50,312 nt of DNA, taken from NCBI RefSeq assembly GCF_025965415.1, contig NZ_JAOPWY010000012.1:1-50312 (forward strand), written 5' to 3'. This stretch comes from Nocardioides sp. (GTDB taxonomy: Bacteria > Actinomycetota > Actinomycetes > Propionibacteriales > Nocardioidaceae). The notes under the pieces were generated by a model that saw nothing but the letters and a program-made list of their open reading frames with translations, made no database searches and was not told the DNA's origin. The translations under genes and the position numbers were made by a program. This document shows, one piece after another, positions 10,893 through 19,359 of this stretch. The stretch's first letter is position 1. Each line of letters begins with the position of its first letter.

Positions 10893-11891
10893 ATGAGGCT
10901 CCTCGTGCTCGGCGGCACCCGGTTCGTCGGCCGGGCGGTCGCGGACAACGCTGTCGCACGTGGCTGGGACGTCACCGTCCTCAACCGCGGCGCGACGGCC
11001 GTACCCCCGGCCGGGGTCAGCGCCCTGACCGCCGACCGCACGTCGTACGCCGCGCTGACCGAAGCCCTCGGCGCGCAGCAGTGGGACCTCGTCGTCGACA
11101 CGTGGGCCGGCGCTCCGTCGGTGGTGCGCGATGCGGCCGGGCTGCTGGCGTCGCGCAGCGAGCGCTACGGCTACGTCTCGACCCGGTCCGTCTACGTCTG
11201 GCCCCCGCAGCCCGGCGCAGACGAGTCCGCGCCGCTCGTCGACGCCAGCCCCGACGCCGACCGGATCGACTACGCCGCGGACAAGCGCGGTGGCGAGCTT
11301 GCCGCGATCCGGGAGTACGGCCCTGACCGCGTGCTGATGGGACGCGCCGGTCTCATCCTCGGGCCGCACGAGGACGTCGGCCGGCTGCCCTGGTGGCTCG
11401 GTCGCGTCGCGCGCGGCGGCAGGGTCGTCGCCCCCGGCGATCCCGACCGCGGGCTGCAGTACGTCGACGCCCGCGACCTCGCGGCCTGGTTGCTCGACAA
11501 TCTCGTCCGCCACACGGTGGGTCCGGTCGACATCGTCAGTCCTCGCCGGCACACGACGATGGGGGCGCTGCTCGAGGCGTGCCTGTCCGTCACAGGTGCC
11601 GACGCGGAGCTCGTCTGGGTACCCGAGAGCGTGCTCGAGGAGGAGGGCGCCGAGGGCTGGACACACTTCCCCTGCTGGGTTCCGAGCACGGGGGAGCTGG
11701 CGGGGATGATGGAGTCCGACACCTCGCTCGCCGTGTCGACCGGTCTGCGCTGCCGGTCGGCCGAGGAGACCGTCCGCGACACCTGGGACTGGGTGCAGCG
11801 CGCCGGTATGCCCGCGCCGCGCGAGGGCCTGCCCCTGAACGGCCTCCCGACCGAGCTCGAGCAGCGCCTGCTGGCTAGGGTCGAGGCGTGA
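10893..11891 (+). CDS. NAD-dependent epimerase/dehydratase family protein (extended SDR)
   Basis: The 332-residue protein has an N-terminal Rossmann motif MRLLVLGGTRFVGRAV (GGTRFVG, residues 7-13) followed by LNRG, as in atypical extended SDRs. The middle carries GYVSTRSVYVW. No clear YxxxK catalytic pair in the usual context is evident (the nearest is YAADKRGGE), so it may be an atypical member without the standard dehydrogenase chemistry. The substrate is unknown. Its last codons contain the pyrE -10-like box and overlap the pyrE GTG by four bases. Confidence 0.75.
   Translation: MRLLVLGGTRFVGRAVADNAVARGWDVTVLNRGATAVPPAGVSALTADRTSYAALTEALGAQQWDLVVDTWAGAPSVVRDAAGLLASRSERYGYVSTRSVYVWPPQPGADESAPLVDASPDADRIDYAADKRGGELAAIREYGPDRVLMGRAGLILGPHEDVGRLPWWLGRVARGGRVVAPGDPDRGLQYVDARDLAAWLLDNLVRHTVGPVDIVSPRRHTTMGALLEACLSVTGADAELVWVPESVLEEEGAEGWTHFPCWVPSTGELAGMMESDTSLAVSTGLRCRSAEETVRDTWDWVQRAGMPAPREGLPLNGLPTELEQRLLARVEA
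11876..11881 (+). promoter_or_regulatory. Leaderless-type -10 box for pyrE inside the upstream gene
   Basis: TAGGGT is exactly six bases before the pyrE GTG at 11888 and has no Shine-Dalgarno sequence behind it. It overlaps the last codons of the epimerase-like gene. Confidence 0.5.
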
Positions 11892-12430
11892 CCGACTCGA
11901 CCGACCTGCTGGCCCTCGTCCGCGACCTCGCCGTCGTGCACGGCAGGGTGACGCTGTCCTCCGGCCGCGAGGCCGACTACTACGTCGACCTGCGCCGCGT
12001 GACGCTGTCCGGCCGCGCAGCGCCGCTGGTCGGGCGGGTGATGCTCGAGCTCACGGCCGACCTCGACTTCGACGCGGTCGGCGGGCTCACCATGGGCGCA
12101 GACCCCGTCGCCACGGCGATGCTGCATGCAGCCGCGGCCGAGGGGCGGACGCTCGATGCCTTCGTCGTACGCAAGGAGGCGAAGGCGCACGGGATGCAGC
12201 GGCGCATCGAGGGCCCGGACATCAGCGGCCGCCGGGTGCTCGTGCTCGAGGACACCAGCACCACGGGTGGCTCGCCGCTGGCCGCGCTCCAGGCGGTCCG
12301 GGAGGCCGGCGCGACTGCCGTGGCGGTCGCCGTCATCGTCGACCGCGACACCGGTGCCGGCGAGAAGATCGAGGCGGAGGGCGTTCCGTACCGCTATGCG
12401 TTCTCACTCGAGGACCTGGGCCTGACCTGA
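11888..12430 (+). CDS. pyrE: Orotate phosphoribosyltransferase
   Basis: The 180-residue enzyme makes orotidine 5'-phosphate from orotate and PRPP in pyrimidine synthesis. The PRPP-binding motif is VLVLEDTSTTGGSPLAAL (about residues 119-136). The substrate loop contains VVRKEAKAHGMQRRIEG, and VTLSSGREADYYVDLR is the N-terminal signature. In M. tuberculosis pyrE also lies near clpB. GTG is the start, overlapping the previous stop as GTGA. Confidence 0.95.
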   Translation: MTDSTDLLALVRDLAVVHGRVTLSSGREADYYVDLRRVTLSGRAAPLVGRVMLELTADLDFDAVGGLTMGADPVATAMLHAAAAEGRTLDAFVVRKEAKAHGMQRRIEGPDISGRRVLVLEDTSTTGGSPLAALQAVREAGATAVAVAVIVDRDTGAGEKIEAEGVPYRYAFSLEDLGLT

Positions 12431-12437
12431 TCGGTCG

Positions 12438-12466
12438 TTGACGCATCGCCTCCGGAGCGACAGCGT
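12438..12466 (+). promoter_or_regulatory. Leaderless promoter before the membrane protein/lemA pair
   Basis: TTGACG (12438-12443), a 17-base spacer, then CAGCGT (12461-12466), six bases before the GTG at 12473. Both boxes and the spacing are good, which makes this the most complete leaderless-type promoter in the window. Confidence 0.6.
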
Positions 12467-12472
12467 TCAGGT

Positions 12473-13186
12473 GTGGCCGCTCTTCCGATCGTCATCGTCG
12501 TGGTCGGGCTCGCGCTCGTCATCGTGGTCGCGGTCCTGAGCTACCAGGCCGACAAGAAGCGCCGAGCACTGCTGCAGGGGTTCGCCCTGTCGAACGGCTG
12601 GGCCTACACCGCCCGCGACGACAGCTGGTGCGAGCGGTTCGTCGGGACGCCGTTCGGCGAGGGGGACAACCGCAAGGCGGTCAACGTCCTGCAGGGCCCC
12701 TATCAAGGCGTCCCCATGGCTGCCTTCGAGTACAGCTACGAGACGCACTCGACAGACAGCAAGGGCAACCGGTCGACGACGACGCACCGCTTCGCCCTGT
12801 GCGCGCTGCAGCTGCCGGCCCCGCTGCCCGGCCTGGAGCTGTCGCCGGAGTCGGCCTTCAGCCGGCTGGCCGGGCACCTCGGGTTCGGCGATGTCGAGCT
12901 CGAGAGCGAGGACTTCAACCGGCGCTACCGCGTGACGGCGCGCGACCAGAAGTTCGCCTACGACGTCCTGAACCCGCGCACGATGGAGTCACTGCTGGCC
13001 CGGCCCACCCTGCACATGCGGCTGCTCGACGTCGACGCCGTCTGCTGGGAGAACGGCCGGCTCGACCCCGCGACCCTGCTTGCCAGGCTGTCGACCCTCC
13101 AGCTCGTCATCGCGGGCATCCCGTCGTTCGTCTGGGCCGACCGCGCACCATCCGCTGAACAACCGCCAGGGGGAGCACCCGCATGA
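12473..13186 (+). CDS. Membrane-anchored conserved protein of unknown function, paired with lemA
   Basis: The 237-residue protein has one N-terminal membrane span (residues ~3-23), a short basic stop-transfer (QADKKRR), and a soluble domain with a beta-rich pattern (FEYSYETHSTDSKGNRSTTT; HRFALCALQLP). The layout resembles actinobacterial DUF3137-like proteins, but I cannot assign a family with certainty. It overlaps lemA by four bases, suggesting translational coupling and a joint role at the membrane. Confidence 0.7.
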   Translation: MAALPIVIVVVGLALVIVVAVLSYQADKKRRALLQGFALSNGWAYTARDDSWCERFVGTPFGEGDNRKAVNVLQGPYQGVPMAAFEYSYETHSTDSKGNRSTTTHRFALCALQLPAPLPGLELSPESAFSRLAGHLGFGDVELESEDFNRRYRVTARDQKFAYDVLNPRTMESLLARPTLHMRLLDVDAVCWENGRLDPATLLARLSTLQLVIAGIPSFVWADRAPSAEQPPGGAPA

Positions 13187-13743
13187 CTGCTCTGTACGTC
13201 GTCCTCGGTCTCGTCGTCCTCGCGCTCCTCGCGGTGGTCGTGAGCTACAACCGCTTCGTCCGGCAGCGCAACCTCGTGCAGGAGTCGTGGCGCCAGATCG
13301 ACGTCGAGCTGCGTCGGCGCCACGACCTCATCCCCAACCTGATCGAGACCGTCAAGGGCTACGCGGCGCACGAGCGCACCGTCCTGCAGAACGTCGTCGA
13401 CGCCCGATCCGCGGCCGTCAGCGCGGGCAACGGCGTCGCCGCCCAGGCGAAGGCGGAGACGCAGCTCGCGGGATCGCTGCGCGGGCTCTTCGCGGTCGCG
13501 GAGAACTACCCCGACCTCAAGGCCGCTGGGCCGTTCCAGCAGCTGCAGGCGCAGCTCGCGGAGACCGAGGACCGCATCGCGGCCGGTCGCCGCTTCTACA
13601 ACGGCAACGTGCGTGCGCTGAACACGCGCGTCGAGGCCTTTCCCTCCTCGCTCGTCGCGTCGACGTTCCACTTCGAGAAGGCGGAGTACTTCGAGGTCGA
13701 CGAGCCCGACGTGCGCGACCCGGTGAAGGTCGACTTCAGCTGA
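13183..13743 (+). CDS. lemA: LemA family protein
   Basis: The 186-residue protein has an N-terminal membrane anchor (residues ~3-21). The LemA signature follows: YNRFVRQRNLVQESWRQIDV, RRHDLIPNLIETVKGYA (about residues 44-60), and ENYPDLKA with the typical FQQLQAQLAETEDRI helix. LemA proteins form a membrane-linked four-helix structure of uncertain function. The stop codon abuts the stop of the convergent gene at 13744 with no spacer. Confidence 0.93.
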   Translation: MTALYVVLGLVVLALLAVVVSYNRFVRQRNLVQESWRQIDVELRRRHDLIPNLIETVKGYAAHERTVLQNVVDARSAAVSAGNGVAAQAKAETQLAGSLRGLFAVAENYPDLKAAGPFQQLQAQLAETEDRIAAGRRFYNGNVRALNTRVEAFPSSLVASTFHFEKAEYFEVDEPDVRDPVKVDFS

Positions 13744-14400
13744 TCAGGCCGGCTGGCGCGCCAGCTCGCGCCCGAGGCTGTCGTAGGCGACGTAGTAGGC
13801 GACCGGATAGGTGCTGTCGTCGACGCGGACCGACCACACCGGCACGAGGAACCGTGTCCCGTCGACGATCGTGGCCTCGTACTCCCGGCCGTCCTTCATG
13901 TGCACCCCGACTCGGGCCGCGCCTGGCGGGACCAGCCCGGCGACCACGTGCTCGCGGTCGACCGTGATCGACGCCGAGCCGGAGGGAAGCACCCGGCTGA
14001 ACCCCTGGTGCTCCGGGTTGACGGGTCCGAAGCAGGCGTAGCCATGGGTCACCCGCGTCGTGACGGTGCACCAGTCCGAGCCCTGCCACCAGGTGAGAAC
14101 CGACGCCTTGTTGATGCTCTGCAACGTCACGACGTCGGAGGTCGCGGCCGGGAAGCGCGGGTCGCGTGTGATCCCGGCCGACTGCCCCTTCTTCTGCTGC
14201 AGGTCTTGGATCGAGCTCGCGATGCCCGGACCGAGGAGGAGGCCGGCAGCGACGACGGCGGTCGCGACACCGGCGCCTGCGATCCGCGTGCGCGTGCGCC
14301 GGCGCCGGGCCCGCCGTCGTACGTCGTCCGGAAGCGACGCGGAGGGCTCGAGCGTCAGGGCCGGCGAGTGCAGCAGCACGCGAAGGTCGTCGTCGCTCAT
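13744..14400 (-). CDS. Single-pass membrane protein coupled to the SigE-family sigma factor
   Basis: The 218-residue protein begins MSDDDLRVLLHSPAL. It has an Arg-rich stretch (DVRRRARRRRTRTRIAG) ahead of one membrane helix (about residues 38-58) and an extracytoplasmic domain with WWQGSDWCTVTTRVTHGYAC, whose two Cys may pair. The start overlaps the sigma gene stop by four bases (ATGA). Its position suggests a membrane partner or regulator of the sigma factor, but no HxxxCxxC zinc anti-sigma motif is present, so I do not call it an anti-sigma factor. Confidence 0.75.
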   Translation of the reverse strand: MSDDDLRVLLHSPALTLEPSASLPDDVRRRARRRRTRTRIAGAGVATAVVAAGLLLGPGIASSIQDLQQKKGQSAGITRDPRFPAATSDVVTLQSINKASVLTWWQGSDWCTVTTRVTHGYACFGPVNPEHQGFSRVLPSGSASITVDREHVVAGLVPPGAARVGVHMKDGREYEATIVDGTRFLVPVWSVRVDDSTYPVAYYVAYDSLGRELARQPA

Positions 14401-14903
14401 GCCACTTCTTCCCGTTGGGCGGACAGGCCGGGGTGCTCGCGGAGCTTGGCGATCGCCCGGGATGCGGCGCTCTTGACCGTGCCGGGTGAGCACCCGAGGA
14501 CGCTGGCTATCTCGGCCTCCGACAGGTCTTCGTAGTAGCGCAGTACGACGACGGCACGCTGGCGGCGCGACAGGCCGCCGAGTGCGGAGAGCACCGCCTG
14601 GCGGACGTCGTACGCCGATGCCTGGTCGGGGACCGGCAGCTCGGGCAGCTCGGCGGTCGGCTCCTCGCGCCAGGGCTTGCGCCGCCACCAGTCGATGTGC
14701 GCGTTGGCAAGAGTGCGTCGCACGTAGCCCTCCGGGTCCTCCGACACGATCCGGTCCCAGCGCAGGTATGCGCGGGTGAGGGCGGTCTGCAGCAGGTCCT
14801 CGGCGCGGTGCCGGTCGCCCGTCAGCAGGTAGGCCGTCTGCAGCAGATGGCGGGACCGAGCCGAGACGAACGCGTTGAACGCCTGCTCCTGCTCGGGCTT
14901 CAC
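14397..14903 (-). CDS. SigE-family ECF RNA polymerase sigma factor
   Basis: The 168-residue protein has sigma region 2 (LQTAYLLTGDRHRAEDLLQTALTRAYLRWD, then DPEGYVRRTLANAHIDWWRRK) and region 4 (GGLSRRQRAVVVLRYYEDLSEAEIASVLGCSPGTVKSAASRAIAKLRE), whose HTH recognises the -35. Size and signatures fit the actinobacterial SigE family. The start is GTG with GGGAGG close upstream. It is followed immediately by a membrane protein gene, a common layout for this family. Confidence 0.92.
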   Translation of the reverse strand: MKPEQEQAFNAFVSARSRHLLQTAYLLTGDRHRAEDLLQTALTRAYLRWDRIVSEDPEGYVRRTLANAHIDWWRRKPWREEPTAELPELPVPDQASAYDVRQAVLSALGGLSRRQRAVVVLRYYEDLSEAEIASVLGCSPGTVKSAASRAIAKLREHPGLSAQREEVA

Positions 14904-14966
14904 GCCACCTCCCTCAGTGCCGAGGACGAGTCCGGACGGGGATCGGTTGCAGGACCGGCGGACGAG

Positions 14967-15608
14967 TCAGGCGCTCCGGCCTGCCCGGCGGGCGCGCAGC
15001 AGCTCGATCACGATTGGGAGCACGGAGATGCCGACGACGATGATCGCGACGTATTCGAGGTTCTTGCCGATGACGTCGACGCTGCCGAGGAAGTAGCCGA
15101 GCAGGGTGACCCCTGTGCCCCAGAGGATCCCGCCGACGACGTTCCACAGCGCGAACGTCCGCGCCGGCAGCTGGCCGGCCCCCATGAGCGGGTTGAGGAA
15201 CGTCCGCACGATCGGGATGAACCGGGCCAGCACGATCGCCTTGCCTGCGCCGTAGCGCTCGACGACCTCCTCGGCCTTCGTCACGTAGGAGCGCTTGAAC
15301 AGGCGTGACTCCTCGCGCTGGAACAGGCTCGGTCCGGCGCCGCGCCCGATGAGGAAGCCGACCTGCGCTCCCGCGATCGCCACGATGCTCACGAGGAGGC
15401 AGACCAGGGCGATGTTGGGGTGCAGCTTGTCGGACAGCTTGCCGGTCGCGGCGTAGCCCGCGGCGAACAGCAGTGAGTCACCGGGCAGGAAGAAGCCGAG
15501 CAGCAGACCGGTCTCGGCGAAGACGATGCCGAGCAGGCCGATGAGACCGAAGGTCTCGACCAGGTGCTGGCCGTCGAGGATGGCGGGGAGGGCGTGCGCT
15601 GGTTCCAC
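14967..15608 (-). CDS. DedA family (SNARE-associated/VTT) membrane protein
   Basis: The 213-residue protein has several hydrophobic segments. It carries the DedA signature FAETGLLLGFFLPGDSLLFAAG (about residues 30-51) and the amphipathic motif RFIPIVRTFLNPLMGAG (about residues 136-152), whose RxxP and Arg residues are conserved. The family is linked to undecaprenyl-phosphate or phospholipid flipping. In M. tuberculosis a DedA protein is also found near fba. GTG start, with a -10-like box six bases before it. Confidence 0.92.
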   Translation of the reverse strand: MEPAHALPAILDGQHLVETFGLIGLLGIVFAETGLLLGFFLPGDSLLFAAGYAATGKLSDKLHPNIALVCLLVSIVAIAGAQVGFLIGRGAGPSLFQREESRLFKRSYVTKAEEVVERYGAGKAIVLARFIPIVRTFLNPLMGAGQLPARTFALWNVVGGILWGTGVTLLGYFLGSVDVIGKNLEYVAIIVVGISVLPIVIELLRARRAGRSA

Positions 15609-15614
15609 CCTCGC

Positions 15615-15636
15615 AGGCTAGTGGCCGCGCTACGGT
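15615..15636. promoter_or_regulatory. Two divergent leaderless-type -10 boxes in a 34-base intergenic region
   Basis: On the reverse strand TAGCCT (15615-15620) is six bases before the dedA GTG. On the forward strand TACGGT (15631-15636) is six bases before the flavoprotein ATG at 15643. The -35 region of each promoter would fall inside the opposite gene or its start. Confidence 0.55.
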
Positions 15637-15642
15637 CCGGCC

Positions 15643-17019
15643 ATGGAGCGCCTTGTCGTGATCGGCGGTGACGCCGCCGGGATGAGCGCCGCGTCGCAGG
15701 CCCGCAAGCGCCGCGGTCCCGACGACCTGTCGATCGTCGCCTTCGAGCGCGGCCGCGCGACGTCGTACTCCGCCTGTGGCATCCCGTACTGGATCGCCGG
15801 CACGGTCGGGACGGAGGCGGAGCTGATCAGCCGGTCGCCCGAGCAGCATCGCGCCAACGGCATCGACGTGCGCACGCGGCACGAGGTCGTCGGCATCGAC
15901 CTCGGCGCCCGCACCGTCGCCGTGCGTGACCTCGAGGGCGGCACCGACCTCACTGAGCCCTTCGACTCCCTGGTCTACGCGGCCGGGTCGGTCCCGATGC
16001 GCCCGCCGGTGCCCGGTATCGATGCGGCGGGCGTCTACGGCGTCCAGGTCCTCGACGACGGCGCAGACCTGATCCGTGAGCTCGACAGCGGGGACGTACG
16101 ACGGGTCGTGGTCATCGGCGGCGGCTACATCGGCCTCGAGATCGCCGAGGCCTGCCGCATCCGCGAGCTCGAGGTGACGGTCGTCGACCTGTCGGCAACC
16201 CCCGTCGGCACGTTCGACCCGGACATCGGCACGTTCATCGCGGACGCCGTGCGCGGACTCGGGATCGAGCTCGTGCTCGGCGACGGCGTCGCATCGATCG
16301 AGACCGACCCGGCCGGCCGTGCGGTGGCTGTGCACACGGCGAGCGGTCGCGCGCTCCCGTGCGACCTCGTCGTACTCGGTCTCGGGGTTCGGCCCAACGT
16401 CGCTCTCGCGCGAGACGCCGGCATCCCTGTCGGCTCCTCGGGCGGTCTGGTCGTCGACCGGCGGATGCGGTCGCCGGTCGACGGGGTGTGGTCCGCCGGC
16501 GACTGCGTCGAGAGCGTGCACCGGCTGTCGGGCCAGCGGGTGGTGGTCGCCCTCGGGACGCATGCCAACAAGCAGGGTCGGGTCGCCGGGATCAACATCG
16601 GTGGCGGCTACGCGACCTTCCCCGGCGTCATCGGCACGGCGGTCACGAAGGTCTGCGACCTCGAGGTCGCGCGCACCGGGCTGTCGATGAAGGAGGCCGA
16701 CGCGGCCGGCTACCGCTACGTCACCGCCCACGTCGACTCGACGACGCGCGCCGGCTACTTCCCGGGCGCGAAGCCGATCCGCGTCAAGCTGCTCGCCGAG
16801 CAGCGCAGCGGCCGGCTGCTCGGCGCGCAGGTCGTGGGCCGGGAAGGCGCGGCGAAGCGGATCGACGTGTTCGCGACGGCGATCTGGAACGAGATGAGCG
16901 TCGACGAGATCCTCTCGCTGGACCTGTCCTACGCCCCGCCGTTCGCTCCGGTCTGGGACCCGGTGCTGATCGCCGCCCGCAAGGCCTTCGAGGCCGTCGA
17001 AGCCGACGTCCGCTCCTGA
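15643..17019 (+). CDS. FAD/NAD(P)-dependent disulfide oxidoreductase, CoA-disulfide-reductase-like
   Basis: The 458-residue flavoprotein has an FAD-binding N-terminus (LVVIGGDAAGMSAASQA, residues ~4-20), a single redox-active Cys in TSYSACGIPYW (Cys about 45) as in CoA disulfide reductases and NADH oxidases, and a second nucleotide fold VVVIGGGYIGLEIAEA (about residues 150-165). The second FAD motif is GVWSAGDCVE, and there is a C-terminal dimerisation domain with GAQVVGREGAAKRIDV. No rhodanese domain is fused. The natural substrate (CoA disulfide, oxygen or polysulfide) cannot be decided from sequence. Confidence 0.87.
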   Translation: MERLVVIGGDAAGMSAASQARKRRGPDDLSIVAFERGRATSYSACGIPYWIAGTVGTEAELISRSPEQHRANGIDVRTRHEVVGIDLGARTVAVRDLEGGTDLTEPFDSLVYAAGSVPMRPPVPGIDAAGVYGVQVLDDGADLIRELDSGDVRRVVVIGGGYIGLEIAEACRIRELEVTVVDLSATPVGTFDPDIGTFIADAVRGLGIELVLGDGVASIETDPAGRAVAVHTASGRALPCDLVVLGLGVRPNVALARDAGIPVGSSGGLVVDRRMRSPVDGVWSAGDCVESVHRLSGQRVVVALGTHANKQGRVAGINIGGGYATFPGVIGTAVTKVCDLEVARTGLSMKEADAAGYRYVTAHVDSTTRAGYFPGAKPIRVKLLAEQRSGRLLGAQVVGREGAAKRIDVFATAIWNEMSVDEILSLDLSYAPPFAPVWDPVLIAARKAFEAVEADVRS

Positions 17020-19245
17020 CTACTGGAAGTAGCCGGCCAGGTCGGCGATGAGCTGGAGCGAGCCGCCCTCGTTGCGGAGCCTGACCCGGCCGTCGTCACC
17101 GGGCTTGACGATGGCGAGGTTGGCCCGGGTCGCGCCCTTGGTCAGGTTGAGGTTGCTGACCGTCGGCGGGGCGCCGCTGGTCGCCGGCTTCGCGTAGGCC
17201 CGGACGTCGGTGCTCGACGAGACGCTGGTCGCCGTGATGTTGACGACCGCCGCGAGTGCGCCGGCCGGGACGCCCCGGGTCCCGGCGACCTTGAGGTCGG
17301 CGTACTGGCCGGGACCGACGGCAGCGGCTGCCGACCCGATGCCGGTGCGCGTGTCGAGGAACCGGAGCGGTACGACGGGGACGTAGCTGCCTGCGCTGGA
17401 CGCCGAGTAGTAGCCGGCGATGTCGGCGAGCAGGTTGACCTGGCCCGCGGCGTTGGCGAGCCGCACCTTGCCGCCGCTGCCGACGGCCACCGTGACGAGG
17501 TTGGGCGTGGTCTCGCCGGCGCGCAGGTTCAGGTTGCTGACGACCGGCCTCGGTGCCGACGGGTCGGCCGGGGTCGGGTAGATGCGCACGTCGGTGTTGG
17601 CGCTCGCGTTGGTGGCGGTCACGTTGAGGACCACGGCCGTCGCGTCGGCGGGGACGGTGACCGTCCCGCCGTCGGAGGTCGGCAGCGAGCCCGTGACCTG
17701 CAGGTCGATCGGCGTCGCCGCCTGGACCCGGCCCGGAGCGGGCACGCCGACCGCGGGCGACCGCGTGTCGAGGATGCGGCCGGGGTCGAGCGACGTGAAG
17801 CCCGAGTCGCCGGTCGTGGGGGTGTACCAGCCGGCGAGGTCGGCGATGAGGTCGACCGTGCCGCCACTGCTCAGCAGCGCCACCTTCCCGTCGGCGCTGA
17901 GGGTCGCGGTGACCAGGTTGGGCACGGTGGCGCCGGGCCCGGCGTTGATGTTGCTCGCGCCCGGCAGCGTGGCGGCGTCGCTGGGGTAGACGCGGACGTC
18001 GGTCGCGGAGGTCCCGTTGGTCACCGTGACGTTGAGGATCACTGCGGTGGCGTCGGCCGGTACGGCGCCGGCGTCGGTCATGATCCCGCGGATCGGTACG
18101 ACGAGCGGCGTCTTGGCCTGCACCTTCGCCTTGGGTGCGCCGACGGCCTCACGGGTGTCGAGGATGCGCACCGGCGTCACCGCCTTGAAGCGGGAGGGCG
18201 TGCCCCCGGCCACCGGACCGGGTGCGGGGCCCTGCGCGAACGGCTGCCGGTCGTCCGTCGGGACGCTGACGAACCGGCCCGCCCGGGTGCCGGCGCGGTC
18301 CACGCTCCACAGGTCGCCCTGCAGCGGGTCGCCGGACGCGTTGTAGCCGTACAGGTCGAACAGGATGCTCTCGCCGTCGACCGACCAGGCGGGGTACTCC
18401 GCCACGGTCCGGGCCGACGTGGGGCGCGTGACCGCGAGGACGGTGCCGGTCCCGCCCGTCGCCGGGACGGTCGCGATCTGCGCGACATCGGCGTTGGCGG
18501 GGGTCGTGTCCTTGTCGGTGACCGTGGCGTAGGCGATCGTCGCGCCGTCGGGTGACCACGCCGGCAGGGCGCCCGTCGGGCCGAGCGCGACCTTGTTGCT
18601 GCCGTCCGTGTTCATCACCGTGAGGGGACCGCTGTCCTGGCCGGACGCCACGACGGCGAAGACGATCTTCGTACCGGTGGGGTCGTAGTCGGCGCTGAAG
18701 CCGCCGTCGCCACCCGGCACCGCCGTCACCGTGCCGCCCCCGGCCGGCACGGTCTGCAGCGCGTTGGCGAACGTCGCCGGGTCGCCGGTGTTGGCCGGAG
18801 CGGTGGCGATGAAGCGGGTGAACAGGATCGTGGCGCCGTTGGGCGACCACACCGGCACGATGTCGCTGACGTCGCTCGTGGCGGTGGACGTCGGCGTCGT
18901 CAGGGACCGCACGCCGGTGCCGTCGCGGTTGACCGCGACGATCGACCCGGTCTCGCCGCCGAACGAGTTGATCGCGAAGCGGGTCGCGACGACCTGGCTC
19001 CCGTCCGGCGACAGCTCGGGGTCGTCGTAGCGGATGCCCGCAGTGACGTCGGCCTTGAGGACGATCTTCGTCGTACGGGCCTCGGGATCGAACAGGACGA
19101 CGTCGTAGTACTGGTCCTGCGCACCGGGATCGGTGGTGTAGACGATCTCGTTCGCGGTGGTGCTGGCAGACGCCGGGGCGGCGAGCAGCGCAGAGACGGG
19201 CAGGACGGCGCAGGCGACGGCCAGGAGGCGGCGAGAGGTGACCAT
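17020..19245 (-). CDS. Secreted TolB-like beta-propeller protein with three C-terminal beta repeats
   Basis: The 741-residue protein begins MVTSRRLLAVACAVLPVSALLAAPASA, a clear Sec signal peptide. Residues ~30-350 contain WD40/TolB-like propeller units (PELSPDGSQVV, PVWSPNGATILF, PAWSPDGATIAY, PAWSVDGESILF). Then come three related domains of about 120 residues, each starting near a RILDTR or RFLDTR motif (about residues 375, 500 and 622), passing through ADATAVxLNVTxTN and ending in a LIADLAGWY or DIAGYY type motif. Such repeats are frequent in actinobacterial exported proteins of unknown role. There is no sortase motif, so release or non-covalent wall binding is likely. The ATG at 19245 is chosen because it starts the signal peptide; upstream extension would run across fba. 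Confidence 0.85.
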   Translation of the reverse strand: MVTSRRLLAVACAVLPVSALLAAPASASTTANEIVYTTDPGAQDQYYDVVLFDPEARTTKIVLKADVTAGIRYDDPELSPDGSQVVATRFAINSFGGETGSIVAVNRDGTGVRSLTTPTSTATSDVSDIVPVWSPNGATILFTRFIATAPANTGDPATFANALQTVPAGGGTVTAVPGGDGGFSADYDPTGTKIVFAVVASGQDSGPLTVMNTDGSNKVALGPTGALPAWSPDGATIAYATVTDKDTTPANADVAQIATVPATGGTGTVLAVTRPTSARTVAEYPAWSVDGESILFDLYGYNASGDPLQGDLWSVDRAGTRAGRFVSVPTDDRQPFAQGPAPGPVAGGTPSRFKAVTPVRILDTREAVGAPKAKVQAKTPLVVPIRGIMTDAGAVPADATAVILNVTVTNGTSATDVRVYPSDAATLPGASNINAGPGATVPNLVTATLSADGKVALLSSGGTVDLIADLAGWYTPTTGDSGFTSLDPGRILDTRSPAVGVPAPGRVQAATPIDLQVTGSLPTSDGGTVTVPADATAVVLNVTATNASANTDVRIYPTPADPSAPRPVVSNLNLRAGETTPNLVTVAVGSGGKVRLANAAGQVNLLADIAGYYSASSAGSYVPVVPLRFLDTRTGIGSAAAAVGPGQYADLKVAGTRGVPAGALAAVVNITATSVSSSTDVRAYAKPATSGAPPTVSNLNLTKGATRANLAIVKPGDDGRVRLRNEGGSLQLIADLAGYFQ

Positions 19246-19359
19246 CCGCGCATTCTTGCCCGATACGGGCGGCAGGGCTGGGACTTCGCCCAGGAAACCC
19301 CGTCCGGCATACTCGCGGCCGGTGCCACACCCGCAGCAGATGCCAGTACGGAGCCGCTC

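Noticed and set aside
13744..14400. Zinc anti-sigma factor next to the SigE-family sigma gene
   Set aside because: The HxxxCxxC motif is missing, and the layout is only one membrane helix with an external domain. Described as a coupled membrane protein instead.
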